Positions 35,712 to 45,473 are shown, counted from the stretch's first letter. The stretch is DNA of 64,000 bases from Phormidium ambiguum IAM M-71 (GCF_001904725.1 NZ_MRCE01000005.1:190269-254268); one strand, 5' to 3'. A program made the numbers and translations. Notes: a model not told the origin generated them from the sequence alone.

Positions 35712-37256
35712 CTACTTTGCCTGACTATCGCCAGTAGGTAAAAAGATTGTAAATACCTCACCTTGTTCAGGACGTTCCCGCACAATCAACTTACCACCTA
35801 AAGCTTGAAAAAGACTTTTTGTGACATCATGACTGAGGCTCAAACTACCTGTTTCTGGCTGAAAAGTTAACAACTGACCAATCAATTTTCGCTTGGAAAT
35901 ATGATTGTTAAAACACTTCCCTTTTTGATTATCATCTAAATTCTTAGTTTGGGTTAATAGTTGCAACTTCAGCTGATTTCCGGCTGGCATTACTTGTATT
36001 TGAATATGACTACCTGCTGGTAAACTGCGAGTAAAGTTGTCAATTAAACTAGTGAGAATTCGCTCTAACATCGTTGGATCGCTAACTACAGTGGGCATTT
36101 GTTGTGGCAATAAAACATCTAAGGTTTGATTGCGACGCAAAGCTTGTTTTTCCCAACGAGGAATACTTTCTTGGAAAACTTGTGATAATGAAGTTGTAGT
36201 TAAATAAACAGGAGTTTCCGCAGCATCGGATGTTTCCATTTCGGCTGCTTGAAACAGTAATTCCATTCTTTCGATTTGTTCAGTACATTCATGGTCAATT
36301 ACTTCTAATCTTTTAATAATATCTGGAGCTAAATCTTTCCGTCTCAATAAAAGTCTAGTGAAAGTGCGAATTGTTGCTAATGGTGTTTTTACTTCATGAG
36401 CAAATGCTTGCAATAGTTCTACTTCATTAGAATTTAAATTTTGAATTTTAGTTTTAGAATTTAGCGAAGAATCTTGAGATTTGATATTTTGATTTGGTAA
36501 ATTTTCCTGTTCTTCATGATGTTCTTCTGCTTGAGGTAAATATTTGAGTAACAGACGACTAAACTCCATCACAGTCCGGTAATCTGGGGCTGTGGGTGCG
36601 AAGCGATTTACTAAAGTATCTAACTTTTTGATTTGATGGGGACAAGTTAGCAACATTCGCAATCGCAGAGAATCCCAAGCTTGCTGTACTACCTCTGGAT
36701 CGAAGGAAAATAAAAAAGCGGGATTTCCTTGGCGATCGCTCCCCAACACCATAACTAAACTAAAACTAGTAGTGAAAACCAGACAAAACTGTTCCGTTGC
36801 TAACGGATCGCCTGGCAATAAAGGTAAGGAATTACTACGATCGCCATTTGCGGTGTGATGTTCTGTCGCGGGGGGTAATTGAAAAGGCATCCAAGCCCAA
36901 GGTTTGCCTAACTGCGTAGAAAAAACCCAAGTAGGATAGTAATGAGAAAGAGTCGGATCGCTCAAAATTGGCAAAGGCCCTGTTAAAATTAGCCCTTGAG
37001 TTAAAGATGAAGAATCATCTTCCTGAATAGCTTTTTCGTCAAATTTCCAACTGGAGCGGAGTAATTTTTCTAAGGCGGCGATCGCTCCAAACCACTCTCG
37101 TTCTGCTTTCAAATATTGCAAGCTTAGCTGACTTGTAGCGGATGGCTCAGTTTGAGTCTTCGCTTTCCTATCACCTGACAATACAACATCTGCCGCCGAT
37201 TTCTCCGTCGTTTCGGCTAAAATTTCACTTAAAGTTGGCAGTAACCATTTTTGCAC
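35712..37256 (-). CDS. Sensor histidine kinase with degenerate ATP-binding domain
   Basis: A 514-residue cytoplasmic kinase-like protein. The N-terminal 270 residues are an unrecognised sensor region with no membrane span. The HisKA domain (about 275-340) has a good H-box, FAHEVKTPLATIRTF. In the HATPase part the N-box is LTSLIDNFTRSLPAG, but no DxGxG box is visible (QTKNLDDNQ lies there) and the G2 region reads TGSLSLS. The end, QALGGKLIVRERPEQGEVFTIFLP, is normal. Either ATP is bound in an altered manner or the protein relies on another kinase. It converges with pixL, but nothing shows that it belongs to phototaxis. Confidence 0.8.
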   Translation of the reverse strand: MQKWLLPTLSEILAETTEKSAADVVLSGDRKAKTQTEPSATSQLSLQYLKAEREWFGAIAALEKLLRSSWKFDEKAIQEDDSSSLTQGLILTGPLPILSDPTLSHYYPTWVFSTQLGKPWAWMPFQLPPATEHHTANGDRSNSLPLLPGDPLATEQFCLVFTTSFSLVMVLGSDRQGNPAFLFSFDPEVVQQAWDSLRLRMLLTCPHQIKKLDTLVNRFAPTAPDYRTVMEFSRLLLKYLPQAEEHHEEQENLPNQNIKSQDSSLNSKTKIQNLNSNEVELLQAFAHEVKTPLATIRTFTRLLLRRKDLAPDIIKRLEVIDHECTEQIERMELLFQAAEMETSDAAETPVYLTTTSLSQVFQESIPRWEKQALRRNQTLDVLLPQQMPTVVSDPTMLERILTSLIDNFTRSLPAGSHIQIQVMPAGNQLKLQLLTQTKNLDDNQKGKCFNNHISKRKLIGQLLTFQPETGSLSLSHDVTKSLFQALGGKLIVRERPEQGEVFTIFLPTGDSQAK

Positions 37257-37734
37257 TGATAATCACCCACCAAGACTTGCAACTAACCAGCAGGATTCTT
37301 TTATCAGCCTATCAGTATAGGTTATCTATCTATGGGGGTAAAACCGAACCATTGGTTATGGATTACCGTTGTTAAGGATAATTTGCAGAGTAATTTTCCT
37401 TATCGTCAGGTATGAAGTTGCTAATTTGCTAGCAAAAATCAACCTGGCTCGATCGCGCAACTTTGAGAAACACCATAGTTTGAGAGAAATATTTTTGAGC
37501 AATTTCTAAGATAAATAGTTAACTATTTATCTTAGAAATTGCTCTTAACAATTAGTAGCTTTTATTGTCACCAACAATTATTACCTTTCTATTGATAGAG
37601 AGCTAGTTACATCTAAAGACTGATCAATAACTCGGCTAAAAATAACACTATAGGAAATGGAACTAGTAATAAACATATTTCAAAAATGTTTACTTATTAG
37701 TTGTTGCAAAAAGCTTGTGCTTAAGGAGGAAGAA
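37257..37734. other. Intergenic region between divergent genes, 478 bp
   Basis: Contains the promoters of the histidine kinase (minus) and the stress protein (plus) and the 48-bp palindrome at 37497-37544. AAGGAGG at about 37723-37729 is the ribosome-binding site that fixes the start of the stress gene at 37735. An in-frame ATG at 37657 is not supported. Confidence 0.6.
37497..37544. repeat. 48-bp perfect palindrome without spacer
   Basis: GAGCAATTTCTAAGATAAAT followed by AGTT, then the exact reverse complement of those 24 bases. The axis lies between 37520 and 37521, and there are no mismatches and no loop. It lies upstream of both divergent genes, so an ordinary terminator role is unlikely. 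Confidence 0.9.
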
Positions 37735-38388
37735 ATGGCTTTAGGAAATAACCGACGTGCTGTAGGTGTTTTTAGTAGTTATCGGGCGGCAGAATTAGCA
37801 CTTCAAGATTTAAAAAATTCTGGCTTTCCAATGGATCGAGTATCTGTAATTGCCAAAGATGCTGATAAGAATAGAGATCGAATTGCAGGTGCGGACGTTG
37901 AAGATGCGCGTGGCAACAAAGCAGATGAAGGTGCAGCTACAGGCGCGATCGCAGGCGGTACTTTAGGCGGATTAACTGGCTTATTAGTCGGTCTGGGCGC
38001 TCTAGCTATCCCTGGAATTGGGCCTGTAATGTTGGCAGGTGCTACTGCAACTGCGATTGCTACAACTCTATCAGGAACTGCGATTGGGGCTGCGGCTGGT
38101 GGCTTATTAGGTGCATTAATTGGTTTAGGAATCCCTGAAGAACGGGCTAGAGTTTATCACGATCGCGTATCTCGTGGCGACTATTTAGTAATAGTTGATG
38201 GTAGTAACGATGAGATTGCTCGTGCGGAAACAATTTTGCGCCGTCACAACATTGAAGATTGGGGAATTTATGATTCCGCTCACGACACAGATCGGAACGT
38301 CCGTCGTGATTACACCAATGATTACGCTACAACCAATGATGCCGATCCGAAAGTGATTGTTGTTGATAACCGCGATCGCGCACTCTAA
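37735..38388 (+). CDS. General stress protein (heat-induced stress protein YflT/17M-like)
   Basis: A 217-residue protein. Residues 5-60 match the 17M-type domain (RAVGVFSSYRAAELALQDL and GFPMDRVSVIAKDAD). A glycine/alanine-rich hydrophobic hairpin follows (about 65-130, with repeated GxxxG patterns such as GAIAGGTLGGLTGLLVGLG), which could insert in a membrane. The C-terminal part (about 135-217) repeats the ferredoxin-like strand-helix layout, ending with a polar tail. Start ATG 37735 follows AAGGAGG. This type is induced by stress in other bacteria. It lies upstream of the BON lipoprotein gene on the same strand. Confidence 0.82.
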   Translation: MALGNNRRAVGVFSSYRAAELALQDLKNSGFPMDRVSVIAKDADKNRDRIAGADVEDARGNKADEGAATGAIAGGTLGGLTGLLVGLGALAIPGIGPVMLAGATATAIATTLSGTAIGAAAGGLLGALIGLGIPEERARVYHDRVSRGDYLVIVDGSNDEIARAETILRRHNIEDWGIYDSAHDTDRNVRRDYTNDYATTNDADPKVIVVDNRDRAL

Positions 38389-38402
38389 ATTTTTGATTAA
38401 TA

Positions 38403-38439
38403 GACAAAACTCCTTCCACTTCTTACCTGGAGTTTTGTC
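38403..38439 (+). terminator. Terminator hairpin after the stress protein gene
   Basis: GACAAAACTCC and GGAGTTTTGTC form a perfect 11-bp stem around a 15-base loop. The A-tract/T-tract layout is terminator-like although the T-run is inside the stem. It implies at least partial separation of the BON gene from the upstream message. Confidence 0.6.
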
Positions 38440-38488
38440 AATTGTTCAATCAGATTTTTAAAATTTATCTTTTCAGGAGAAGACAAAA

Positions 38489-38962
38489 ATGAAAAAACTA
38501 ACTCCATTTTTAATCACTGGTCTTTTAATGTTTGGTGCAGTTGCTTGTGCCGATAATGAAAAGACAACTCAAAATGCCCCTGATAGCACTAATCAAGTCC
38601 AAACTGAAGCACCAAAAGCAGAGAATGTTCAAGACGCTCAAGGTGATGCTACCAGTCAAGTTCGTAGAGATCAATTAAACTCTGATATTCGCGCCCGCGA
38701 ACAGCGAAATAATATTACTGGAGGGGACGCAGATCGGGCTGAAGCTGATATTGAGAATGAAGTTCGCAATAAGTTGGAAGCTAACATTACCAAAGGTCAA
38801 TTAACTGTTGATTCTAAGGAAGGTGTTGTCACTGTAGCCGGAACAGTTCCTAATCAACAAGATTTAGCTAAAATTGCACCTTTGGCACAGGAAATTAAAG
38901 GTGTGAAAAGCGTAAATGTGAAAGCAACTGTTGCTCCTGCACAACCAGGAACTAATAATTAA
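38489..38962 (+). CDS. BON-domain lipoprotein (OsmY-like)
   Basis: A 157-residue protein. The signal peptide ends at GAVAC with Cys20 as the lipidated residue. A polar, Gln/Asp-rich linker follows to about residue 80, then one BON domain (about 82-150): ADIENEVRNKLEANI, GQLTVDSKEGVVTVAGTVPN, LAPLAQEIKGVKSVNV-like pattern. BON domains bind membranes and are typical of osmotic-shock proteins such as OsmY. CAGGAG lies 8 bases before ATG 38489. It probably acts at the periplasmic face of a membrane. Confidence 0.85.
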   Translation: MKKLTPFLITGLLMFGAVACADNEKTTQNAPDSTNQVQTEAPKAENVQDAQGDATSQVRRDQLNSDIRAREQRNNITGGDADRAEADIENEVRNKLEANITKGQLTVDSKEGVVTVAGTVPNQQDLAKIAPLAQEIKGVKSVNVKATVAPAQPGTNN

Positions 38963-38984
38963 AAATTTGCAACGCATCTACTTA

Positions 38985-39029
38985 AAATAAATATCCCCGA
39001 CTTCTTAAAGAGGTCGGGGATATTTATTT
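38985..39029. terminator. Bidirectional terminator between the BON gene and bioF
   Basis: AAATAAATATCCCCGACTTC and GAGGTCGGGGATATTTATTT pair over 20 bp with one mismatch and a 5-base loop (TTAAA). A/T tracts flank both sides, so it can stop transcription from both convergent genes. The bioF stop codon begins inside its right end. Confidence 0.85.
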
Positions 39030-40191
39030 ACAAATTTTTTAAAGCCGTTACTAATTTTTCCAATTGCTCTGTTTGATGAGTTGCCATTACAGAAATCCGA
39101 ATTCGACTAGTAGGAACCGTTGGGGGACGAATTGCTGGAGCAAAGATTCCCGCTTCTTTTAACTTAATTCCTGCCGCTAATGCAGTTGCGGCATCTTTGA
39201 GTTGTAAACATAAAATTGCTGATTCTGAAGGTAACAATTTTATATTAGGTAATTCTTGAGCAATTAACAGTTTTAGAGTTTCTATATTTTGCCATAATTG
39301 AAAGCGACGTTCTGGTTCTTGTTGGACAATTTTAATTGCTTCCAGGGCAGCAGCCGTATCAGCTGGTGATAATCCAGTAGTGTAAATCCAAGTAGGAGCG
39401 CGATTTCGCAAAAAATCAATTAATGTTGATGACCCTGCAACATAACCACCTAAACTTCCCAACGCTTTACTTAATGTGCCGATTTGAATTAGTTGGCGAT
39501 CGGTACAATTAAAATGTTCGACACATCCGGCACCATTTTTGCCTAAAACTCCGGTTGCGTGGGCTTCATCAACTAATACCATGCAGTGAAAATGTTCGGC
39601 TAAATCTAATATTTTTGGTAAGGGGCATAAATCCCCATCCATACTAAATACAGTATCGGTAATAATTAAGCAGCGACGGTATTTTTCTCGATGTTGTTTT
39701 AGCTGATTTTCTAAGTCGGCGATGTGGCAATGTTCGTAATCAAGTATTGTGGCTCCGCTGAGAATTGCACCATTTTTGAGGCTAGAGTGATTGTATCGAT
39801 CGCAAAGAATTAAATCTCTTTTGCCGACTACAGAAGCGATCGCACCTAAGTTGGCCATATATCCAGAACTAAATACAAGTGCGGCTTCTGTTTGTTTCAA
39901 AGAAGCGATCGCTTTTTCCAATTCTCGATGTAGTTGGCGATGTCCGCTTAGTAACCGCGAACCTGTGCTTCCTGTACCGTATTTTTCTGTAGCAAATATA
40001 GCAGCCGCAATTAAAGATCGATCGCCTGCTAGACCTAAATAATCATTACTGGCAAAATTAATTACGGTGCGTCCTTCTAGTTGCACAATAGCACCAGGAA
40101 GACTAGAAATAGTTTGCTCAAAACGATACCAATCTGCACGGTGAATTGTAGTTAGAGATGGTTCTATCCAAGCGTAAGGATCGATCGACAT
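39028..40191 (-). CDS. bioF: 8-amino-7-oxononanoate synthase
   Basis: A 387-residue alpha-oxoamine synthase. [49 protein letters not shown] and [15 protein letters not shown] are class signatures, and the PLP lysine lies in [12 protein letters not shown]. It condenses pimeloyl-ACP/CoA with alanine in biotin synthesis in the cytoplasm. Glycine C-acetyltransferase is the closest alternative, but the overall pattern fits BioF. The length is normal. No other bio genes are adjacent. Confidence 0.92.
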   Translation of the reverse strand: MSIDPYAWIEPSLTTIHRADWYRFEQTISSLPGAIVQLEGRTVINFASNDYLGLAGDRSLIAAAIFATEKYGTGSTGSRLLSGHRQLHRELEKAIASLKQTEAALVFSSGYMANLGAIASVVGKRDLILCDRYNHSSLKNGAILSGATILDYEHCHIADLENQLKQHREKYRRCLIITDTVFSMDGDLCPLPKILDLAEHFHCMVLVDEAHATGVLGKNGAGCVEHFNCTDRQLIQIGTLSKALGSLGGYVAGSSTLIDFLRNRAPTWIYTTGLSPADTAAALEAIKIVQQEPERRFQLWQNIETLKLLIAQELPNIKLLPSESAILCLQLKDAATALAAGIKLKEAGIFAPAIRPPTVPTSRIRISVMATHQTEQLEKLVTALKNL

Positions 40192-40236
40192 TCGATTTCA
40201 GATGTGAGATTTTTAGATTTCAGATTAAAGCGTAAA

Positions 40237-40256
40237 CCCCACAGATAGATCTGGGG
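40237..40256 (-). terminator. Hairpin between the 75-aa gene and bioF
   Basis: CCCCACAGAT and ATCTGGGGG form a stem with one bulged A. On the minus strand it is followed by TTTACGCTTT, as expected for a weak terminator of the small upstream gene. Confidence 0.45.
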
Positions 40257-40305
40257 GCTGGGAGCAAGTTAATGGTATTTTAAATTACACAGTAGTAAAC
40301 ATCTA

Positions 40306-40533
40306 CTAAAGTTGATTTTCTGAAGGGTTTGGTGGATTTTTAATCTGCTCATTTTTACCCTTCACGGGTGGAAGTTGTTCCACCAAGCCCATCTCAAAAG
40401 CAACATCAGGTAAGTCCCCAACAATATACTTACCAGGTTCAAACACGCGCCCTGGAGTGAAACAATACTGCTTGAGTACAACTTCTTGAGCAGGGGGAAA
40501 CATTTCTCTAGACATTCTTCTTTCTAGTGGCAT
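40306..40533 (-). CDS. Small conserved-looking protein, unknown function
   Basis: A 75-residue soluble protein with LKQYCFTPGRVFEPGKYIVGDLPDVAFEMG in the middle (written here only to residues 20-49: key residues are the single Cys and GRVFEPG/GDLPD) and a charged Lys/Asn/Pro tail. GGAG lies 9 bases before the ATG on the minus strand, which supports a real gene. The FxPGxYxxGDLP pattern looks like a small beta domain, but I do not recognise the family. Confidence 0.6.
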   Translation of the reverse strand: MPLERRMSREMFPPAQEVVLKQYCFTPGRVFEPGKYIVGDLPDVAFEMGLVEQLPPVKGKNEQIKNPPNPSENQL

Positions 40534-40816
40534 GGTTGACTCTCCAACAAATTCTTAGTACTTTTCAATTGTGACAGCTAACAAAACTACGTTTGGTATA
40601 TTAATTTTACTTGTATAATGTAAGTTAGATGTTAATTACATATTAGAGAATGTAACTTTAATCTGTTTAGGGTTATCTGTCAATCAATATAAATGTATAA
40701 TATTAAAATTTAATTAAGGTTAACAAATTGCCAAAATCAACACAGAAATCTTACTCTCATACGTTCGATCGTATAAACGAGTATTGTCCTCTATACTGAA
40801 ACCATCCTGATTCAAC

Positions 40817-42991
40817 TTGGACATACATACCAGTAAACTCAAACTAATTAGATCTCTGCAATACATTTCACAATTATTAAGTATTGCAGTGTTGATTTTG
40901 GGCTGCTTGGTAAGTTTCGGTTGGATGTTTAATATTACTGTATTTAAAAGCGTGTTGCCCCAACTAGTAACGATGAAAGCAAACACAGCGATCGCATTGA
41001 TTCTAGGAGCTATTTCTCTATGGCTATTACCTAAAAAAACCGAAAAATCGTTAAATAAGAGAAAATTATTTTGGGTAATCAATTTATTATCTTTTCTAGT
41101 ATTTTTGATAGGAAGTTTAACGTTAATTCAATATATTTGTAATGTCGATTTAAGAATAGATCAATTGATTTTCTCAGAAATAAAACATCAAGATATACCA
41201 GGAATTCCTGGTAGAATGGCACCCAATAGTGCTTTAGCTTTAATTTTGCTTGGAGGGTCAATAATTTTACTAAATAAAAAAATATATTTGCTCGCTCAAT
41301 TACTCAGTGTCATTGGTTTTTTATTAGGATTTTTAGGATTATTGGGATACCTTTATGGGATCACAGAATTTTATGGTGTGGGTACTCATACAGCAATGGC
41401 ATTGCATACAAGCCTAGCATTTATTTCCTTATTTATTAGTAGTTTATTTATTTACCCACATCGCGGATTAATGTCTGTAATTACTAATGAATTTGCAGGC
41501 GGAATTATGGCGAGACGTTTGGCAATAGCCGTGATTAGTGTACCACCTTTTTTATGTTGGTTAGTTTTACAGGGAAAAAGAGCAGGATTGTACGACAGCG
41601 AAGTAGGAATCGCACTTTTGGGAGTATTAAATATTTTAGTTTTAGGAATTATCATTTGGTGGAATGCGAAAACTTTAGGAGTAATAGATTATCAAGCTAG
41701 CCATGACTCATTGACAGGTTTACCAAATCGCAAAATGTTTAGTGATTTGCTATCTAATTCATTAATAAATGCTTCCCGCCGTCAAGGAAAAGCATCGGTC
41801 ATGTTTTTAGACTTAGACCGTTTTAACAAGATTAATGATATTTTAGGTCATGATGTAGGCGATCGCTTATTGCAAGCAACTGCACAAAGACTAACAACTT
41901 GTTTTCGAGAATATAATATAATCGCCCGTTGGGGAGGAGACGAATTTACTATTCTATTACCCTATCTCAATAATACTGATTATGCTGCTAAAGTAGCCCA
42001 AAAAATTCTCGATGTTTTTAAGCAACCTTTTATTATTGATAATCATTATTTGCATATTACTTGTAGTATTGGAATCGCCATTTATCCTGAAAATGGTCAA
42101 GATAGCGATACTTTAATTAAAAATGCTGATGTAGCATTATACAATGTGAAACGAAACGGTAGAAATAATTATATTTTTTATAGTCCAACTATTAACGCTG
42201 AAGACTCGGAATTATTAATTTTAGAAAATCGTTTACACCATGCTTGGGATAGAGGAGAAATACTCCTTTATTACCAACCTAGAGTTAATATTACTACAGG
42301 AAAAATTACAGGAATTGAAGCTTTAGTCCGATGGAAATCTCCTGAATTAGGCTTTGTTCCTCCAGTCAAATTTATTCCGATTGCTGAAGAAACCGGATTA
42401 ATTGTACCTTTAGGAGAATGGATACTATACAAAGCTTGCACAGAAATGAAAGCTTGGATCGATCGAGGTTTGTCAGATATTAGAGTAGCTGTCAACTTAT
42501 CAGCGCGACAGTTTCAACAATCAGATTTAGTGCCATTAGTAACTCAAACATTAAGACGAACTGGACTAGATGCGAAATTTTTAGAACTAGAAATTACCGA
42601 AACTATTGCTATGCAAAATATAAAATCCAGTAAGGAAAAACTTAATCAATTATCGGAAATGGGAATTCATATTTCGATGGATGATTTTGGTACGGGATAT
42701 TCTTCTTTGTGTTATTTGAAACAATTTCCGCTGCATTCCTTAAAAATCGATCGCTCTTTCGTTAAAGATATCACTTTCGATCCTTGTGATTTAGCGATCG
42801 CTTCCGCCATAGTCGCGTTAGGAAAAGGATTAAATATTAACGTAGTCGCAGAAGGCGTGGAAACAGAAGCACAATTAGACTACCTACGCCAACTAGGATG
42901 TGCGGAAATTCAAGGCTATTTATTTAGCCCACCTTTACCAGCTAAAGATACAATTAAATTACTTAAGGAACATCAATCTGTTTGTGGTTAA
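40817..42991 (+). CDS. Membrane-bound GGDEF-EAL cyclic-di-GMP protein
   Basis: A 724-residue protein. The N-terminal 290 residues hold about eight hydrophobic spans, probably a membrane sensor of MASE type. The GGDEF domain (about 295-455) has the intact active site RWGGDEF and the substrate motif LTGLPNR. The EAL domain (about 475-720) has EALVRW, DDFGTGYSSL, KIDRSFV and AEGVET, all with the metal-binding residues kept. Both cyclase and phosphodiesterase activities are possible. The start used is TTG 40817, with no clear ribosome-binding site, so the N-terminal end is less certain. A radical SAM gene follows closely. Confidence 0.9.
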   Translation: MDIHTSKLKLIRSLQYISQLLSIAVLILGCLVSFGWMFNITVFKSVLPQLVTMKANTAIALILGAISLWLLPKKTEKSLNKRKLFWVINLLSFLVFLIGSLTLIQYICNVDLRIDQLIFSEIKHQDIPGIPGRMAPNSALALILLGGSIILLNKKIYLLAQLLSVIGFLLGFLGLLGYLYGITEFYGVGTHTAMALHTSLAFISLFISSLFIYPHRGLMSVITNEFAGGIMARRLAIAVISVPPFLCWLVLQGKRAGLYDSEVGIALLGVLNILVLGIIIWWNAKTLGVIDYQASHDSLTGLPNRKMFSDLLSNSLINASRRQGKASVMFLDLDRFNKINDILGHDVGDRLLQATAQRLTTCFREYNIIARWGGDEFTILLPYLNNTDYAAKVAQKILDVFKQPFIIDNHYLHITCSIGIAIYPENGQDSDTLIKNADVALYNVKRNGRNNYIFYSPTINAEDSELLILENRLHHAWDRGEILLYYQPRVNITTGKITGIEALVRWKSPELGFVPPVKFIPIAEETGLIVPLGEWILYKACTEMKAWIDRGLSDIRVAVNLSARQFQQSDLVPLVTQTLRRTGLDAKFLELEITETIAMQNIKSSKEKLNQLSEMGIHISMDDFGTGYSSLCYLKQFPLHSLKIDRSFVKDITFDPCDLAIASAIVALGKGLNINVVAEGVETEAQLDYLRQLGCAEIQGYLFSPPLPAKDTIKLLKEHQSVCG

Positions 42992-43057
42992 AATTTATCT
43001 ATAAAGTATGTGAAGCAGTTATTTATGTTAAAAAATTTACCTAAAAATCAAGAAAAT

Positions 43058-43840
43058 ATGTCATTTTGTTCAGTATATGGCCCTGTAAATTCTTGGCGTT
43101 TTGGTCGATCGCTGGGGATCGATCCGATAGGCGCAATTTCCACCTGTTCCTTTGACTGTGTTTATTGCCAGTTAGGAGAAATTGAAAAGTTAACTAGCGA
43201 TCGTCAAGTATTCATTTCTACCGGACAAATTCTGCAAGATTTACAATCTTTTGCCCCTTGGAATGTAGATGTAATTACCCTTAGTGGTAGTGGTGAACCA
43301 ACCTTAGCATTAAACTTAGGCGAAATACTCGCTAAAGTTAAAGAACTGACTGCTAAACCTTTAGTAGTATTGACTAACGGCACATTACTAAAAGATCCCG
43401 ATGTGCGTGCAGCATTAGCATTAACAGACCGAGTAGCAGTCAAATTAGACGCAGTTTCAGGCGAACAATTACGCCGAGTTAATCGCCCCGTAGCTGAGGT
43501 TAATTTCTCAGATATTTGGCAAGGAATTCAACTATTTCGGGCTGATTATCCCGGTAAATTAGCTATACAAACGATGATTTTGTCTGCTTGGAATTCCGAA
43601 ATTCAATCAGATTATATCAACCGCATTAAATTACTCGTTCCTGATGAAATTCAACTCAATACACCCTCACGCCCTAAACCTTTAACTCATCAATTAGAAG
43701 CTAGAGGTAACACTCAAATTGCTGATTGTGTTTATCCAGCCAATACTCTGAAATGTGTTGATGCTGACTACTTAAAAACATTTGCCGATCGCATTCAGCA
43801 GCAAACAGGTATTTCAGTCCGTTGGAAAATTTCTGACTAA
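43058..43840 (+). CDS. Radical SAM protein (COG0731-like Fe-S oxidoreductase)
   Basis: A radical SAM enzyme of about 260 residues. The 4Fe-4S motif CSFDCVYC (CxxxCxxC) follows the characteristic start SVYGPVNSWRFGRSLGIDPI; LSGSGEPTL and VLTNGTLL are the second and third strands. Relatives are annotated as radical SAM proteins of unknown reaction, distantly like TYW1. The start MSFCSVYGP at 43058 is preferred because family members begin there; GTG 43010 and ATG 43025 are in frame upstream. It begins about 65 bp after the GGDEF-EAL gene. Confidence 0.83.
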   Translation: MSFCSVYGPVNSWRFGRSLGIDPIGAISTCSFDCVYCQLGEIEKLTSDRQVFISTGQILQDLQSFAPWNVDVITLSGSGEPTLALNLGEILAKVKELTAKPLVVLTNGTLLKDPDVRAALALTDRVAVKLDAVSGEQLRRVNRPVAEVNFSDIWQGIQLFRADYPGKLAIQTMILSAWNSEIQSDYINRIKLLVPDEIQLNTPSRPKPLTHQLEARGNTQIADCVYPANTLKCVDADYLKTFADRIQQQTGISVRWKISD

Positions 43841-43855
43841 AGTGGAAATTATTCG

Positions 43856-44353
43856 TTAGAGATGTTTAATTCCGTAAATTCCCAGTAAATCTCTGTCTGA
43901 ATCTGTAATATCACCTGGGAAAAAGTTTTGGTTTTCTACCTCTTCCCAAGAGTAGGGATTGCTTTTTGGAAAAGCATCGATTTCTATTCCTGTTTCATCA
44001 ATAGCTAAGTCAACCCCAGATAAATAAGCCTCTTGTATTGCATCATTTAGGAAAGGTTTTAAACTAGGGTTTTCCTTAATTATTTTTTTTATTTCGTTTC
44101 GTTGTTCTCTAATTGTCCTAATCCAGCTTCTAGACCTATGCGTAGGTTGATACTCCCACTTTAATAAATGTCCAATGAGAATTTTCAGCCGATTTACTAA
44201 CTCTCGTTTTTCCTGTTTACCCAAAGATTCTATTTCCTCAATCAAATTCTCAATATCAAGATTCTCTAGATCGCGCTGACGCAATAACTCTACTTGTTTT
44301 TGAGTCCAAGCATAAAAGTCAGTATCGTATAGGTTGATAATTGGAAGGTTCAT
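43856..44353 (-). CDS. DUF29 family protein, paralogue 1
   Basis: A 165-residue protein with the DUF29 signature: LYDTDFYAWTQKQVELLRQR, NLIEEIESLGKQEKRELVNRL, GHLLKWEYQP and RSWIRTIREQR. It is mostly helical and its function is unknown; DUF29 genes occur in many copies in cyanobacteria. It is about 70% identical by eye to the protein at 49724-50221, and the bases before both ATGs (CTGAGGAAGA) are also shared. It converges with the radical SAM gene with a 15-bp gap. Confidence 0.88.
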   Translation of the reverse strand: MNLPIINLYDTDFYAWTQKQVELLRQRDLENLDIENLIEEIESLGKQEKRELVNRLKILIGHLLKWEYQPTHRSRSWIRTIREQRNEIKKIIKENPSLKPFLNDAIQEAYLSGVDLAIDETGIEIDAFPKSNPYSWEEVENQNFFPGDITDSDRDLLGIYGIKHL

Positions 44354-44505
44354 ACTGTCTTCCTCAGATGGCTTTAACCCTATTAAATCTTACATCACTA
44401 AATCTCGGCAATCCACAAGTTTGAGCAAAGGACATAATGAAACGCCCAAAATAGATTAAAGAAACACAGCGCACGAGAGTTTTAGCAAATGTATTTCTTG
44501 AAAGT

Positions 44506-45162
44506 TTATCCAAAACTTCTTTCCGCTGTCCAATGTCTATCAGAAGATTGATATATTTTCACATCTTGTAAGCCAACTTGCAAAATTAGTTGATTCACTT
44601 CATCAATGGTAAAAGCAGCGTGCAGAGAATCGGCGAATAATTGTTTTTGGTGCGCGTCGTATTCTGTACCAATACTTTCTACTAAACTATGCAAAATTTC
44701 TTGATTAGCAGGTCGAATTAAATCACGAATTAGCAGCGCACCTTTTGGTTTTAAAACTCGATTAATTTCTTGTAAAAAAGGGAGTGGATCTGGTAAATGA
44801 TGAAACAAACTATTAGAAATTACCAGATCAAAGTATTGGTTAGGATAGGGTAATCGTTTAGCATCTACCAATTCTAAAGTTATCTGTTTTTGTAAACCTG
44901 CTTTTTTTATATGTTCTGCGCCAATTTTCAACATATTTTCTGCTAAGTCGATCGCTATTATTTGCCATTGGGGACGTTGTTGAGAAAGTAGTAAAGGAAT
45001 TCTGGCGGTACCAGTACCCAAATCTAAAACTTTGGCTACTTTTGGCGCTAATTCGATCGCCTTTTGAGCAAAAGCTGCATTTACTTCCGTAAAATCCATC
45101 GCATCATAAGCAACAGCTTCCTCCCAACTATCCATGACTTCCGGCTCTAAAACTCGCTGCAT
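44506..45162 (-). CDS. Class I SAM-dependent methyltransferase
   Basis: A 218-residue methyltransferase of type 11. VAKVLDLGTGTARIPLLLS is motif I, IIAIDLAENMLKIG the ribose-binding acid, VDAKRLPYPNQYFDLVISNSLFHHLPDP motif post-I to II (shown by its key D, F and H-H residues) and INRVLKPKGALLIRD motif III. The substrate is unknown. AGGAG precedes the ATG at good spacing. It has no operon partner. Confidence 0.86.
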   Translation of the reverse strand: MQRVLEPEVMDSWEEAVAYDAMDFTEVNAAFAQKAIELAPKVAKVLDLGTGTARIPLLLSQQRPQWQIIAIDLAENMLKIGAEHIKKAGLQKQITLELVDAKRLPYPNQYFDLVISNSLFHHLPDPLPFLQEINRVLKPKGALLIRDLIRPANQEILHSLVESIGTEYDAHQKQLFADSLHAAFTIDEVNQLILQVGLQDVKIYQSSDRHWTAERSFG

Positions 45163-45473
45163 TAGTAATTCTCCTAAAAATTAAATGTTAGGTATGTTAG
45201 ATCAATTCCCAAAAGAATAATACAGATATATACATATCTTTTAAGAGCTAGTTTAGCCAATTTCTTAGGCTACGCGCCATCAAATGTTTCTCTTCCATAT
45301 TTATTTTGCCTGGTTGCTAATTATTTCTCAAAATTGGGGAAAGATAAAGTTAGGAGTGATCTTTTTATACGTAAATCGAACCAAGTTAACTTTTACTCAG
45401 TGATCTATGTCATCCACATATAAGTAAAAGATGTGCATACTGCCAGGAGAAGACTTTTTCAGAGGTTGGAGAT
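45163..45473. other. Intergenic region, 311 bp, no gene seen
   Basis: AT-rich spacer between the divergent methyltransferase and TPR genes. GGAG at about 45466-45469 lies shortly before the TPR ATG. No repeat or convincing hairpin was seen. Confidence 0.5.
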
